This document shows positions 1 through 12,342 of a stretch of 64,000 nucleotides of DNA, piece by piece (positions within the stretch are counted from its first letter, which is position 1; each line of letters starts with the position of its first letter). Under the pieces are notes generated by a model. The model did no database searches, was not told the origin of the DNA, and was given only the letters and a program-made list of their open reading frames with translations. The position numbers and the translations under genes are program-made. Source of the stretch: Bettongia penicillata ogilbyi (taxonomy: Eukaryota > Chordata > Mammalia > Diprotodontia > Potoroidae); assembly GCA_023548195.1 (NCBI GenBank), contig JAJHZJ010000043.1, forward strand, positions 1 to 64,000, written 5' to 3'.

Positions 1-1233
1 TAACCCTAACCCTAAATGCGCTCGATTCTAAATCCTAACCCTAAATGCGCTCGATTCTAACCCTAACCCTAAATGCGCTCGATTCTAACCCTAACCCTAA
101 CCCTAACCCTAAATGCGCTCGATTCTAAATGCGCTCGATTCTAACCCTAAATGCGCTCGATTCTAACCCTAACCCTAACCCTAACCCTAACCCTAACCCT
201 AACCCTAAATGCGATTCTAACCCTAAATGCGCTCGATTCTAAACTCGATTCTAACCCTAACCCTAAATGCGCTCTAACCCTAAATGCGCTCGATTCTAAC
301 CCTAAATGCGCTCGATTCTAACCCTAACCCTAACCCTAACCCTAAATGCGCTCGATTCTAAATGCGCTCTAACCCTAACCCTAACCCTAACCCTAACCCT
401 AACCCTAACCCTAACCCTAAATGCCTAACCCTAACCCTAACCCTAACCCTAACCCTAACCCTAACCCTAAATGCACTCTAACCCTAACCCTAACCCTAAC
501 CCTAACCCTAACCCTAACCCTAACCCTAACCCTAAATGCGCCTCGATTCTAACCCTCGATTCTAACCCTAACCCTAACCCTAACCCTAACCCTAACCCTA
601 AACTCGATTCTAACCCTAACCATAACCCTAAATGCGCTCGATTCTAACCCTAAACCTAACCCTAACCCTAACCCTAAATGACCCTAACCCTCGATTCTAA
701 CCCTAACCCTAACCCTAACCCTAACCCTCGATTCTAACCCTAACCCTAACCCTAACCCTAACCCTAACCCTAAACTCGATTCTAACCCTAACCCTAACCC
801 TAAATGCGCTCGATTCTAACCCTAACCCTAACCCTAAATGCGCTCGATTCTAACCCTAACCCTAACCCTAACCCTCGATTCTAACCCTAAATGCGATTCT
901 AACCCTCGATTCTAACCCTAACCCTAACCCTAACCCTCGATTCTATCACTCGATTCTAAATGCGCTCGATTCTAACCCTAACCCTAACCCTAACCCTAAC
1001 CCTCGATCCTCGATTCTATCGATTCTAACCCTAAACCCTCGATTCTAACCCTAACCCTCGATTCTAACCCTAAATGCCCTAACCCTCGATTCTAACCCTA
1101 ACCCTAACCCTAACCCTAAATGCGCTCGATTCTAACCCTCGATTCTAACCCTCGATTCGATTCTAACCCTAACCCTAACCCTAACCCTAACCCTAACCCT
1201 AACCCTAACCCTCGATTCTAAATGCGCTCGATT

Positions 1234-1273
<40 letters not shown>

Positions 1274-1284
1274 TCCCTAAATGC
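1..1284 (+). repeat. Telomeric/subtelomeric composite repeat array
   Basis: The array is a mosaic of the vertebrate telomere hexamer CCCTAA and a second word, ATGCGCTCGATTCTAA, each joined to its neighbours through CTAA. Shorter derivatives also occur, such as CTCGATTCTAA, ATGCGATTCTAA and CTCTAA. The C-rich strand reads 5' to 3' from base 1, as expected at the left end of a chromosome. Pure CCCTAA runs (for example around 375-470 and 480-535) alternate with the variant word. The full variant contains GCGC and TCGA, so the block carries many CpGs, unlike a pure telomere. The last recognisable unit ends near 1284. Telomerase is not expected to copy the 16-mer, so the spread was probably by recombination. 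Confidence 0.95.
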
Positions 1285-2159
1285 CCAAAAGATTGTGTCC
1301 TTTCTTGCAAAATTCCTTTGTCCCCAACACACCCTTCTAGGTGCCAGGGAGTCAGGTCTGCTACCAAGATGTGTCAAGTGCTACTGAGTTCCACAGAATA
1401 ATTAATGTTCCTTAATTGTCACTAGGCTCCCATGTCAGCGTGATTGTCCCTACCCCAATGCTGTCTACACTGTAACAATTATATTAGTTTCCCCATTTAC
1501 CCAACTCTATGTTACCCAAAACTCTATTACAGCTGGTGAGTTCTCCCTTGGTCACTGAGGGAAGCCATTGACCCAATTTATTGGTTATTGCTAGTCTAAG
1601 TAATAAAGTGATCATGCTTAGACCATTGTCTTTCAGCTTAACTTACTTGTCAAATGGAACACCATACAACTGATTACTTGATAGATTTGCACATAGGAAC
1701 AAGTATTTATAGTGAATGACTTAGAGGTCAATGGCAATGATGAAGCTGGGTGGCTGTATCGCCATGGCACATAGCACTGGTGGTGACTATGAATATGCTG
1801 CCACAGTTCTCAATTGCAAAGTATAACAGACTCTCTATATAGAAGGTAGAAGAAAACTTATTTAGATACCAAAAAGTCAAATCCCAGAATGAGAAAGCAA
1901 AATCAGTCATAGTGACCAAGAAGTCAATACAGTTTATCACCACAGAGGGTAGTCATTGCCAAGCCTCTCTGCCCTCTGCTGGAACCTTCCCACAAATACA
2001 CACTCAGGAGCCTAAGCTTTGCCTACCTGCCTGTGCCCTTCTAGCCTGACCAATTTCCTCCCAGCTCTGCTCCACCCTTCCTGGTCCATCCATTCAACAA
2101 GCTCCTCCCACCATGTGTAACTTAGGCTAACCCTAACTCTAAATTAAGATTTTCCCATT
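1285..2159. other. Subtelomeric sequence without a recognisable gene
   Basis: This stretch is fairly AT-rich, with short unrelated open frames only. It contains one good CTCF-like motif (annotated separately). An imperfect telomere-like piece, CTAACCCTAACTCTAAAT, lies at 2127-2144. No splice-bounded exon or RNA gene was seen. Confidence 0.5.
1969..1982 (-). promoter_or_regulatory. CTCF-like motif near the telomere
   Basis: The minus strand reads CCAGCAGAGGGCAG, which fits all 14 positions of the commonly quoted CTCF core CCASYAGRKGGCRS. It lies about 0.7 kb inside the end of the telomeric array. Human subtelomeres often have CTCF sites at a similar distance, where they affect TERRA transcription. 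Function here is inference from motif and position. Confidence 0.4.
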
Positions 2160-2365
2160 TACATTACCATTACAGTGGCCTAGTATATAGAACGCTGAGG
2201 CTGGAGTTGGGAAGACCCCAGCTCAAACGTGGCCTGAGACACTTGTTAGCTGTGTGACCCAGGGCAAGTTAGTTAACTTTTGTCTGCTTCCATTTCCTCA
2301 ACTTCAGAATGGGAATACTAACGGCACCTGCCTTCATGGATTGTTGTGAGGGTGAAATGTGGAGC
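2160..2365 (+). mobile_element. MIR-type SINE
   Basis: The sequence follows the MIR/tRNA-SINE order: a gained-event phrase near 2190, a B-box-like segment near 2225, the core GCTGTGTGACCCAGGGCAAG at about 2250, then a CCTCA...AATGGGAATA stretch and the TGTTGTGAGG motif near 2345. It is old and diverged. Confidence 0.7.
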
Positions 2366-2376
2366 AGGAGAGATTA

Positions 2377-2480
2377 AAATGACTGAGGAAACAAAGCATA
2401 TTGGTTTATTAAGCTGTGCATGTCAAATGTATAATAAATCAGGACCAGGCTTCCTCAGTTTGGGGTATCAACAGGCAATC
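2377..2480. repeat. Dispersed repeat shared with 51355-51475
   Basis: The block GACTGAGGAAA...GTTTATTAAGC...GCATG recurs with moderate divergence at 51355-51475, which shows it is an interspersed repeat. I could not assign a class. Its boundary on the right runs into L1 ORF2 sequence. Confidence 0.45.
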
Positions 2481-2489
2481 ACAACATCG

Positions 2490-3335
2490 GTTTATTACAA
2501 GAGAAATGATATCTAAACCAGGAAGAGTCAAAACAGAGAAAGAAAATAATAGACCAATTTCCCTAACTAATACAGATGCAAAAATTTTAAATGACATATT
2601 AGCAAAAAGATTACAGCAATTTGTCATGTGAATAATACATTTTGATTAGGTAGGATTCATACAGGAATGCAGGGCTGGTATAATATTTGGGAAGCTATCA
2701 GCATATATGATCATATCAACAACAAGACTAACAGAAACCATATGATAATCTCAATAGATGCAAAAAAAGCTTTTGACAAAATACACCCATTCCTATTGAA
2801 AACACTGGCGATCTTAGGAATAAATGGATCCTTCCTAAAAATAGTAAGTAACATCTACCTAAAAACATCATGTATTACAAAATTACATGTATTGGGGATA
2901 AGCTAGCTGAATTTCCAATAAGATCTGGGGTGAAACAAGGATGTCCATTATCACCACTGTTATTCAATATGGTACTAGAAATGTTAGCTGTAGCAATAAG
3001 AGAAGAAAAAGAAATTGAAGAAATTAGGCAAAGAAGAAACTAAGTTATCACTCATTGCAGATGATATAATGATATACATAGAGAATCCTAGAGAATCAAG
3101 TAAAAAACTACTTGAAATAATAAACAACTTTGGAAAAGTATAAATCATCTGCATTTCTATATGTTACTAACGAAGTCCAACAGCAAGAGACAAAGAGAAA
3201 TCCCATTTAAAGGTACTGTAGACACTATACAATTTTTGGGAGTCTACCTGACAAAATAAACCCAGGGACTATACAAAACACTTCTCACACAAATAAAGTC
3301 AGATCTAAATAATTAGAAAAAGATCAGTTGCTTAT
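2490..3335 (+). pseudogene. L1 ORF2 reverse-transcriptase fragment
   Basis: This is a truncated, multiply frameshifted piece of LINE-1 ORF2. Recognisable reverse-transcriptase blocks are [14 protein letters not shown] (about 2563-2605), [11 protein letters not shown] (about 2750-2782), [12 protein letters not shown] (about 2935-2970) and, near 3045, a catalytic block read as [10 protein letters not shown], where an intact element would have FADD. It is about 75-80% alike by eye to 44820-45560 of the large L1 below, but it runs further into the thumb region, which that copy has lost. Both ends are truncated, so it is dead. Confidence 0.9.
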
Positions 3336-3435
3336 GGGCAGGTTGACTGCTTTTGGACCCTTGCATGAGTTCCTCCATGCAGGATGCCTTCTTCCCACCC
3401 CACCCCCACTTTTCAGCCTCCCCCATTAGAGAGCA

Positions 3436-3525
3436 GGGACCACCTTCCTTCTTTGCATTTCTGTCTTCAGTATTTAACATAGTACCTGGCACCTAGTAAA
3501 GCTGAATAAATATTTATTTACCAAC
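3436..3525 (+). mobile_element. L2-type LINE 3' end
   Basis: The stretch has the conserved L2 tail order: GAGCAGGGACCACC, then TTTGCATTTCTGTCTTCAG, AGTACCTGGCACCTAGTAAA and AATAAATATTTATT. Only the last ~90 bp are present. Confidence 0.65.
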
Positions 3526-4804
3526 TTCCTGACAGGACCACCCCTTCTTAATCTTTTATTTGCACAGATTATCAAGGATGATCACATTTTATTTCCACAG
3601 AAATTGTGTGAAACTTAAGAAGTCATACTGATGGCAAATTGATCATAGTGGAGGGCAGTGGAGGATGCTGGGTGACTGTTAATCAGCATACGTAAAATTC
3701 ACGTTAATGAATGCAAAAAAAATTTTTAAAGAAAGATGAAGGTCATTCACTATGGAGCTCCTTTATCTCCTCTCTCCATCACCTTGCATCACTCGGTGCC
3801 TTCTGCCCCTCTTCCTTGCCGGAGATGAGGTGGCCTGGCTCTTGCCCAAGGCTTCAGCAGACTGCCCTCTATGGCCCCCCACCACTTATTTTCAGTCTCT
3901 CCAGTCTCATTTCCTGCTGTCTGCAAAAATGTCAGTGTCCTGCAACCCTACTACCCTTCTCTCTCCCCACTGCTGCCCCCTGCCGCCCAACCACGGGCTG
4001 CTCCCTCCCGCCCAACCACAGGGTGCCCCCAGCAGCTGCCTCCACGCTCACTCTCCTCCAAATCTGGCCAGTTCGCACATACCCCCACCCAAAGGTCTGT
4101 AGCACCCCGACTGCCCTTGGGGAGGAGGATGCCAGCCAAAGCCCAGCTTGGCCCCATCTCCCCCAACCCGTCCTCCAGAAAGAGGGGTCAAAGTCCAGGG
4201 GAGGGAGGCACGGACACCCCCCCCGCCATTGAAGACCTCTCCTCATCACTGTGACAACGGCAAACCCCCCACACCCTGGGGAAGTGTGTCTACACCACTG
4301 TCAGGCTCATCCACACGTGCCGTGCACACAGGGCTGGGCGCGGAGCTGACCAGCACCGACCAGAGCCAGGCCATGGCCCCTAAAAGCGTCCACTGGGGGA
4401 GAGCAGTTGGGACCCACGCTGCAGGGCGGCTGAGTGGGGAGGCTGTCCTTCGGCTCTGGGCAGGCCTTAGGAGCTGACCCCCCGCCTCTGGACCCCCCTC
4501 CCTCTCCCCCCGAGCCCATCTCCCGGTTCTGAAGAGGGGGCGGTTTCCTGGTCTAACCCCCCCTCCTCCTCCACTCGCGGTCACAACGCAGTGACGTCAT
4601 CACACGGGGCCCCTGCTCCAGGGCCTCCTCCCTGTGCTCTGTGGTCCGCCCCGCTTCCCACACCGCCTACCCTAGGGGTTGGTTCTTTGAGGGGGACACG
4701 GTCTCCCGCCTCCATTCCCTGACGGAGCCTCCCTCCCGGGAGTGCAAGGCTAAGGGAGGGAGAGTGAGAGGAGAAGGGCTCCACCAGGCTCTAAGAAAGA
4801 GCCA
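3526..4804. other. GC-rich flank upstream of the zinc-finger promoter, no gene seen
   Basis: From about 3740 the sequence becomes C-rich and increasingly CpG-containing. It has many overlapping open frames on both strands; these are what such composition produces and none matches a known domain. It most likely forms the upstream part of the CpG-rich promoter region. Confidence 0.5.
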
Positions 4805-5020
4805 GGCGCATGCGCACAGCCCACCCAATCCTATAAACTACGTTTCCCAGAAAGCACTGCGCAGCGGCAGCCACATCCGCCTCTCGCTGGGCTGTCATGG
4901 AAACCGCGCCAGACGCTTCGGTTACTGTCATGTGACTTCAACTTCCTCTTCGCAGACTTTTTCCGCCCCTTCCCCCTCCCCGCGTCTGGTCCGGCCTGGC
5001 TCCAGCGGCACCCGGAAGGA
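4805..5020 (+). promoter_or_regulatory. CpG-rich promoter of the KRAB-ZNF gene
   Basis: Several promoter motifs are packed in about 200 bp. There is a near-perfect NRF1 site GGCGCATGCGCAC (4805-4817), a CCAAT box (4825-4829), a ZNF143/STAF-like element (4837-4861, core ACTACGTTTCCCAG followed by GCACTGCG), a GTCATGTGAC E-box (4927-4936) and an ETS core CCGGAAG (5012-5018). No strong TATA box is needed with this set. The first coding exon on the same strand begins 1.8 kb downstream, so this probably drives the zinc-finger gene, with a non-coding exon 1 somewhere in about 4.9-5.7 kb. Its exact donor was not determined. Divergent transcription is also possible. Confidence 0.7.
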
Positions 5021-5158
5021 GTCGCCTCTGGAACAAGCGACCGTGCCCCGAGCCTGGCCTGCTCTACCTTGCGACCCCCCACCCCCTTTAATTAACAGGG
5101 TAATTAGCTGCTGAGGGTCTTCCCTTAGAACCCCCCGGGGAGGGGCAGGGAGGTTGCC

Positions 5159-5197
5159 TGCGATGCCATTTAGAATGTAACCCTAAATGCGATGCCA
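5159..5197 (+). repeat. Interstitial telomere-composite fragment flanked by a direct repeat
   Basis: TAACCCTAAATGCGAT at 5178-5193 is a 16-bp exact match to words in the terminal array. The 10-mer TGCGATGCCA occurs on both sides (5159-5168 and 5188-5197). CATTTAG and CTAAATG inside form a 7-bp inverted repeat. The flanking duplication looks like the product of an insertion or of break repair. Confidence 0.6.
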
Positions 5198-5199
5198 CT

Positions 5200-6788
5200 A
5201 GTGTTCTGCGCCCCCCGCCCAGTTAGAACCTTTGTAGCCAATCAAGACCGAGCCTACGTAGGCCCCACCCCAACCCCCACCACCCACCCCCCCGTCCCTG
5301 CTTTCTCCTGTTGGGGTCGTGTCTGCCCCTTTGGCCGGCGTCGAGGAGGCCCCTTCCCACCCTGGGACGCCCCCCTCCCCAAAAGGGCTGGGAATCTTCC
5401 CCCACCCCTTTAAAGCTTGGTGCCCCTCCCCCTATCCATGGGCTCCCCAAGGACCGCGCGTCCCTCCTGGGGTTCCCCTTCATACAGGAAGGTCTCTGGC
5501 TGCAAGCTCCTCTGGGAGCAGCCTGTCCGCTTTTGGGGGACTGAGACCCTTCGGAGGGGTCTTCACCCTCTGCCTCTAGTGGCTTGAGGTCCGTACCCCT
5601 TTTCCTTCCGTGTCTGTCCTTCGACGTTGTCCCGGTGTCTTGCTGTCCCACAGGCCTGGTCTCTTTGGTCTGTCAGCCTTGCTTGGGCTGGGCTCACCAC
5701 CTTCTCTTCTCTCCTTTCTCCCAGGTGTTCCTGTAGACCTTAAGGAAAGTCACTTCCTCTGTCCTTGAGGCTGGCCATCTGTGTAAGGAATCTGGGGATG
5801 GGCAGTGATTTCTGATCCTGGTTGGCATCTTCTCTATCTTCGGTTCCTGAATTGCAACTCTGTTTCAGATCAGGTTCCAACACTTGCTTTGCCTTTGGAT
5901 GGGCTTTTAGGTCTGTCTGGTCTCACCCTGGGTCACCTGGGCTCCTGTACTTACCTCCTCCCAGGATCAACCCCTCTGGATCTTTAAAATTCACATTATT
6001 GGTTTTTAAGGTTCCCCTATGACTTCTTAGGACAGGATGCTAGGAAACTCAAATACCCGGGGTAGACTCCCCCCATATTTATCACCATTGTGGGCCTTCT
6101 TTGGGGGCACCCTCTGCTCTTCCTGACTCCAGATCAGAGCTTTCCTTCAGGTGACATGTGTCTCCAGCCTTCTGTTCCCACTGGGAGACTACAGGCAGCC
6201 TGTCCTGCATGTCACTAGCTTGCTGGTGTCCCCCTTTCCTGTTGCCCTCAAGCTGACCTCTTGTGCAGTTCTCTGGTGGAAGAAGTCATTTGTTCTCATT
6301 TCTCATTGGAGTTCCTGAATCCTGTTCATTCTGGTCTGAACCTAAGAGTTTGGCCAGAGAAGGTATAGGGAAGCTGGGTCATCTGCCTTCATTCAGGTAA
6401 CCTTCTTGCCCAGAAGCCCTGTCTGTCTCCTCCCTCCCCTTCTCTCTTCCCATCCCCTCCCTGTGCAGCTTAATGACTGCAGGGATGTTGCCCCCTTGTC
6501 TTTTTGATCCAGTTGTGCAGCCCTTCCTATTTTGGGGATCCAAAGTCTGTTTTGTTTCTTATTCCCATCTCTATGGGCATCAGCCCTCCAGTTTGGTCCT
6601 GATCCCCTCACCTAGATTCTTAGAGTAGACTCATTAATCCTCCTGCTCTAGGCCTCTGCCCTGTCCCATCTGTTTTCTATTTAGCTGCCAAAATAATCTT
6701 TCTGTGGCTCCTTGGGTTGTTTTCAGCATCACAGATAAGATGAGCACCTTTCATGGTTTGCTTTTCCTTCCATGTTCTTCCTTCCCAG
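5200..6788 (+). other. First intron and 5' untranslated region of the KRAB-ZNF gene
   Basis: Apart from short frames in the C-rich 5200-5700 part, nothing coding is supported. No interspersed repeat is clear. The interval ends in a strong pyrimidine tract and CAG acceptor at 6786-6788. Confidence 0.5.
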
Positions 6789-6832
6789 CTCTCCATTCTT
6801 CCTCAAGAGGATTGACCCTTGGAAATGAAGGA

Positions 6833-6865
6833 ATGGTCCCTGTGCTGACAGCCAGGGCCCAGCAG
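6833..6865 (+). CDS. KRAB-ZNF gene, start-codon exon
   Basis: The exon spans about 6789-6865: acceptor TTCCTTCCCAG, 44 nt of leader, then ATG and 11 codons reading MVPVLTARAQQ, then donor CAG|GTAAGT. This peptide resembles the short first coding exon of many KRAB-ZNF proteins (MAPxLLTARxQ). The exon ends in phase 0, which fits the phase-0 start of the KRAB-A exon. An upstream ATG at 6824 is out of frame and soon reaches a stop. The choice of start rests on family resemblance and on the frame staying open through all later junctions. Confidence 0.8.
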
Positions 6866-6959
6866 GTAAGTGGGAGATTCCTGTTCCTTATGGAGGTGGG
6901 GAGACCCCCTTTCAGACTGTGGTGACTTTCATGATTGAACAGAGCAAGGATTAAACCAA

Positions 6960-8156
6960 ACCCAAGATTTGTCTATGAAGAATACTGTGTGTGCACACAG
7001 AGCCAATGCATGCAGAATAAGAATGAAAGCAAAAAAACTAGAGAAAGCTCCTTTTTATACAGAAAATTTTGCTGATAAAGGTCTCATTTCTCAAATACAT
7101 AAGGAACTGAGCCAAATTTATAAAAATAAGATCCATTCCCCAGTGATCAAGGGATACATACAGGCAGTTTTCAGAAGAGGTCACAGCTATTAATAACTAT
7201 ATGAAAAAATGTTTTAAATGATATCAATTAGAAAAATACAGATTAAAGCAACTCTGAGGTACCACTTCACACCTTTGAGAAGTGATAAATGCTGGAGGGG
7301 ATAAGGGAAAATTGGTGCACTAATGTATTTTTGGTGGAGTTATAAACTGATCCAACCAATTTGGCACTAACCATAACTCTCTTGTATATCTCAAAGAAAT
7401 TAAAAAAGAGAGAGAGAGAGGGAAAAGAATCTATTTGTACAGAAATATTTATAGCAGTTCTTTTTGGGGTTACAAAGAATTGGAAATTGAGGGGATTCTC
7501 ATCATTTGAGGAATGGCTGAAAAAGTTATAGTATATGATTGTGATGGCATACTGTGGTGCTATATAAGAAGTGACAAGCAGGATGCTTTCAGAAAAATCC
7601 AGGAGGACTTGTGTGATCTGATGCAGGGTGAAGTGAGCAGACCCAGGAGAACTTTGTACACAGTACATTGTAATGATGATCCATTGTGAAAGACTTGACT
7701 ATTCTGATCAGGCAAGTCACTTAACCTGTGGTTGAACTGAGCACAACCTGGAGTAGTCTGGGTACAACTTTTCATTACTTCCAGCATTTGGGGCATGATA
7801 CTCTAGATTCATTATTCTATTTGGGGGGAGATCTCCATCCATCAACCTGCTCCAACTGGAAAGTTACAGCTGAGATACAGATAGTCTGGAGTGTAGAGAG
7901 AGACACTAACTAGGAAAGCTAGGATGGGTCTGTGCCAAAGAAGGATCTTACCCTGGCTGACCAACAGGGCCACCTAGCTCTTATGCTTGCAGATCTCTCC
8001 ATCCAAAAGCTGTCAGATCTTACAGGAGCTCAATCAGGAACATCAATACTAAGTAGGGTAGGAATTATTTCTTTTACCTTTTCCATGGGTGAGAGAGAGG
8101 TTGAAGGAAGGGAGAGAATTTGGAACTCTATTTTTTTTAAGAGAATACTTATATGA
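6960..8156 (+). mobile_element. Decayed L1 3' end in intron 2 of the ZNF gene
   Basis: 6960-7711 aligns by eye with the ORF2 C-terminus and 3' UTR of the large L1 (for example the CTCATTTCT...ATAAGGAACTGAG stretch near 7080 and GATAAATGCTGGAG near 7285). The typical L1 tail GAGAATTTGGAACTC lies at about 8113-8127. About 325 bp between 7712 and 8035 does not look like L1 and may be an insertion. The element is old and 5'-truncated. Confidence 0.8.
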
Positions 8157-8159
8157 ATA

Positions 8160-9960
8160 CCTTGTCTAGGGCAGACTGGGCTTCCAGATTCTGGTACAGG
8201 TGCTCATTTGCATGTGTCAGGTTGGAGAACTTTGCAGTTCTTTGGGGATTTCTTTGAAACTGAGAAGTGCTTTAGGATGATTGGGCAAGTGTGTGACCCC
8301 TGTTCAGAGCACAGTGTTGGAGATAAAGATTCCACTACCTGCCCTAAGGTAGAAGGATGCTTCTTGTTTTGAGATCCTGCAGGGGAGAGAAAAGGAGGAC
8401 GAGCTCAGTGTCTGCAGAGTGGGTCCTGTGCTTGGGAGCTCAAGTATATATGTCTGCCTGGAAGGGAGAGGAAAAGTGGAGAGGGTATAGTTCTCTGTAT
8501 TGCCTGGGAGGTGCCTGAGCAGCTTGGGAGAGATTTCTGCCAGTCTTAGTCAGAGGGTGAGGACAATGATACATCCTCTCCCTGATGCACCCACCTGGCT
8601 AAACCCGAATCTGGGAGTTCCAGAGTCACAGTCCCGCAGATTGACCAGTCTAGCTGAGATGTTGTTGGTCACCTACCACCTCCCTACAGTGTCTGCCCTG
8701 CATAGTTGTTAGGCAGATCAAAGGATAGAGACAGTGGAAGGGCTGTGGAGCTGTCCTTATTGGCCATGTGACCCTGGACAAATCACATTCCCACATCTGC
8801 AGGTTGTAGCAAGGATCGAACTATACACCATAGGTAAAGCTTAAAGCTGGCCAGTGAATATGAGCTGTTGTCCTCGTTATGCTGTGAAGGTGCTTTGGGA
8901 ACACAAAGGCTCAGGATAAATATCTTTTATCACAGGAATGTAAATATGACTGGTGGTCAGGGGCAATGGCTTAATTTCTGAGCATTTTTCCAGCCTCAGA
9001 CCAAACCATGTGTTTTGAAGTTCACATTTTTGGGTAAAAGGAGATTTGCCCTGTGGGAGTTTCTGTAGAAAGCCCCTTTGCGCTAATTAGGCAGTTAGGA
9101 AAATGGGAAGGCATGGCTTTGGTTACTTAGTAGAAGTATTTGGAATTACCCGGAGAGACATCTCCACATTGCTTCTACACTGACTACCATAAGGTGCACC
9201 CAATGTGCTGGAAGCCTTCCTCCAGTTATGTTGGAATGCAGAGCCCATCACGGGAGCGCCCACACAGTCTGTCACTTCCGGCCATGTGACCAGACCCCCC
9301 CTGCTGTTCTTAGCACACATTTTTGTCGGATGACATCCTCCTCCTCTTCTCATGCCCATCCCATGCCCTTCTATCTACCCATGGGGATGTTCACCTTCAG
9401 GGCTGGGTGTCTCACAGCCTTCTCTGCCTCACCACAAGAGAATCGCTATTTAAAAAGATGAGCCAGTGTTGAATTGAGAGCTTTGGATCTGACTGCAGGA
9501 CAGCCATGTCGATGGACCACACCTCTGGGTTGTTTAAGCAGTATGGATGGTTGAGGCTCTGCCATGGCTTAAACCTTGGTGCCATCTGCAAACAAGAGCC
9601 CTAGGGACCACCTCCCCTCTTTGGAAAGTGACAGCTGATGGTAATGTTCTCCTTACTATGAACTATGATTTGGTGAAGTGTAAGAAGTGTCAGAATAAAG
9701 GGGAGATCTTGGCCTTTGACCCAAGAAGGAAGATGGAGTCATGGAGAGAGAGCAAAGAACTGGATGTGTGATGCTCCTTGTCAGTGAGGCATTGCTAAAC
9801 TCTCTTCTCCCCTCTCTGTAATGCAGATATTAAATAGCTGTAAGGCAGAGTCAGGGTTGGCAAAATGGGAAGCACAATGTGGGTATCACAGGACTCTGGG
9901 GTCAGAATAGACCCTAAAGATCATCTAGTTTAACCGACTCCTTTCTCTTTTTTAAAATTA
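8160..9960. other. Intron 2 of the ZNF gene, no further gene seen
   Basis: Only short open frames occur. A very diverged MIR-type core (GCCATGTGACCCTGGACAAATCAC) lies near 8763. No exon with conserved sequence was found. Confidence 0.45.
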
Positions 9961-9988
9961 GTCACTACTAAGCACCTACTATGTACCA

Positions 9989-10003
9989 CATTTAGGGTTA
10001 GAA
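9989..10003 (-). repeat. Interstitial telomere-composite fragment (inverted)
   Basis: CATTTAGGGTTAGAA is the exact reverse complement of TTCTAACCCTAAATG in the terminal array. It directly follows a MIR-like phrase (AGCACCTACTATGTACCA) that would normally continue differently, so it looks inserted. Confidence 0.55.
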
Positions 10004-10014
10004 ACACTTTTTAT

Positions 10015-10425
10015 TTTTTAAAATCAAAAAAATTTTAAAACCATCAAACTGTGATACCATTACACATGTGAAGTCATACAGAACATTTCCCTCTTAGCCA
10101 TGTTGTAAATTTTTAAAAACAGCAAGAAAAAACGTTTAAATTCTGCTTCACTCTGCCTCCGACTTCATCTCAGTTCATTCTCTGGAGCCCAAGGACATTT
10201 TTCATCATGAGTCCTTTGCATTTATCTTGGAGCATTCTAGGTCATTCCCCTGATCTTCATTACATCGTTGCTGTTACTGTGTGCAATGCTTACTCCACTT
10301 TGCATCGGTTCATGAGAAACCTCCCAGTTTTTCTGAGAGCATCCTGCTTATCTTTTCTTATAGCACAATAATATTCCATCACAATCATATACCACAGCCT
10401 ATTCAGCTGTTGCCCAGTGGATGAG
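10015..10425 (-). mobile_element. Antisense L1 3' UTR nested in a MIR
   Basis: The stretch matches antisense L1 3' UTR: TTTTTCATCATGAGTCC, a TTGCTGTTACTGTGTGCAATG segment near 10270, and AGCACAATAATATTCCATCAC near 10363. MIR-like sequence lies on both sides (9961-9990 and about 10435-10560), so the L1 probably landed inside an older MIR. Confidence 0.7.
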
Positions 10426-10734
10426 GTCCCATCCCCTCAGTCTCCCTCATTTTCTAGATGAAGAAACATTCCCAGAAGGCCTGGTGGTTTGTCCCAGGTC
10501 ACAGTAAGTAGATTTGAACCCAGGTCTTGTGACCTACAGTCCAAACTGCTTCCTCCCTCCCCATGCTGTTTCCCTCAGAAGGGTAATGCTTTAATTACCT
10601 GATTCAGATATTATTACCAGCCAAAGCATTGATATTTGGATGGATCTCAGTGAGTCCAGAGCCCCAGTAACTGAACCCCACATAATCCCAGGTCCATTTG
10701 AAACAAGCACAAACAGAGGCATGTGGTGTTTTAG

Positions 10735-12243
<1,509 letters not shown>

Positions 12244-12342
12244 GACTAGCCACTTCCAAGCCCGAGGTGATCCACCAGCTAGAGCGAGGGGAGGCACCTT
12301 GGAGGCCAGAGAGGAGGGAAGTCCCAGCGAGCAGCTGTGCAG
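12244..12342 (+). CDS. KRAB-ZNF gene, KRAB B-box exon
   Basis: This 99-nt exon has acceptor ...GAACAG and donor GCAG|GTGAGTG, and joins the A exon in phase 1. The spliced translation [20 protein letters not shown] is a canonical KRAB B-box, followed by [14 protein letters not shown]-boxes strengthen repression by the A-box. The exon ends in phase 1, and its overhanging G completes the aspartate codon at the start of the finger exon, giving the family phrase DWETR. Confidence 0.93.

Noticed and set aside
1..1284. CRISPR-like array of repeats and spacers
   Set aside because: Both words are themselves repetitive, spacers are not unique, and the context is a mammalian chromosome end.
3711..5651. 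Many open frames of 60-170 codons on both strands
   Set aside because: Produced by C- and G-rich composition with few stop codons; no domain, splice context or conserved motif.
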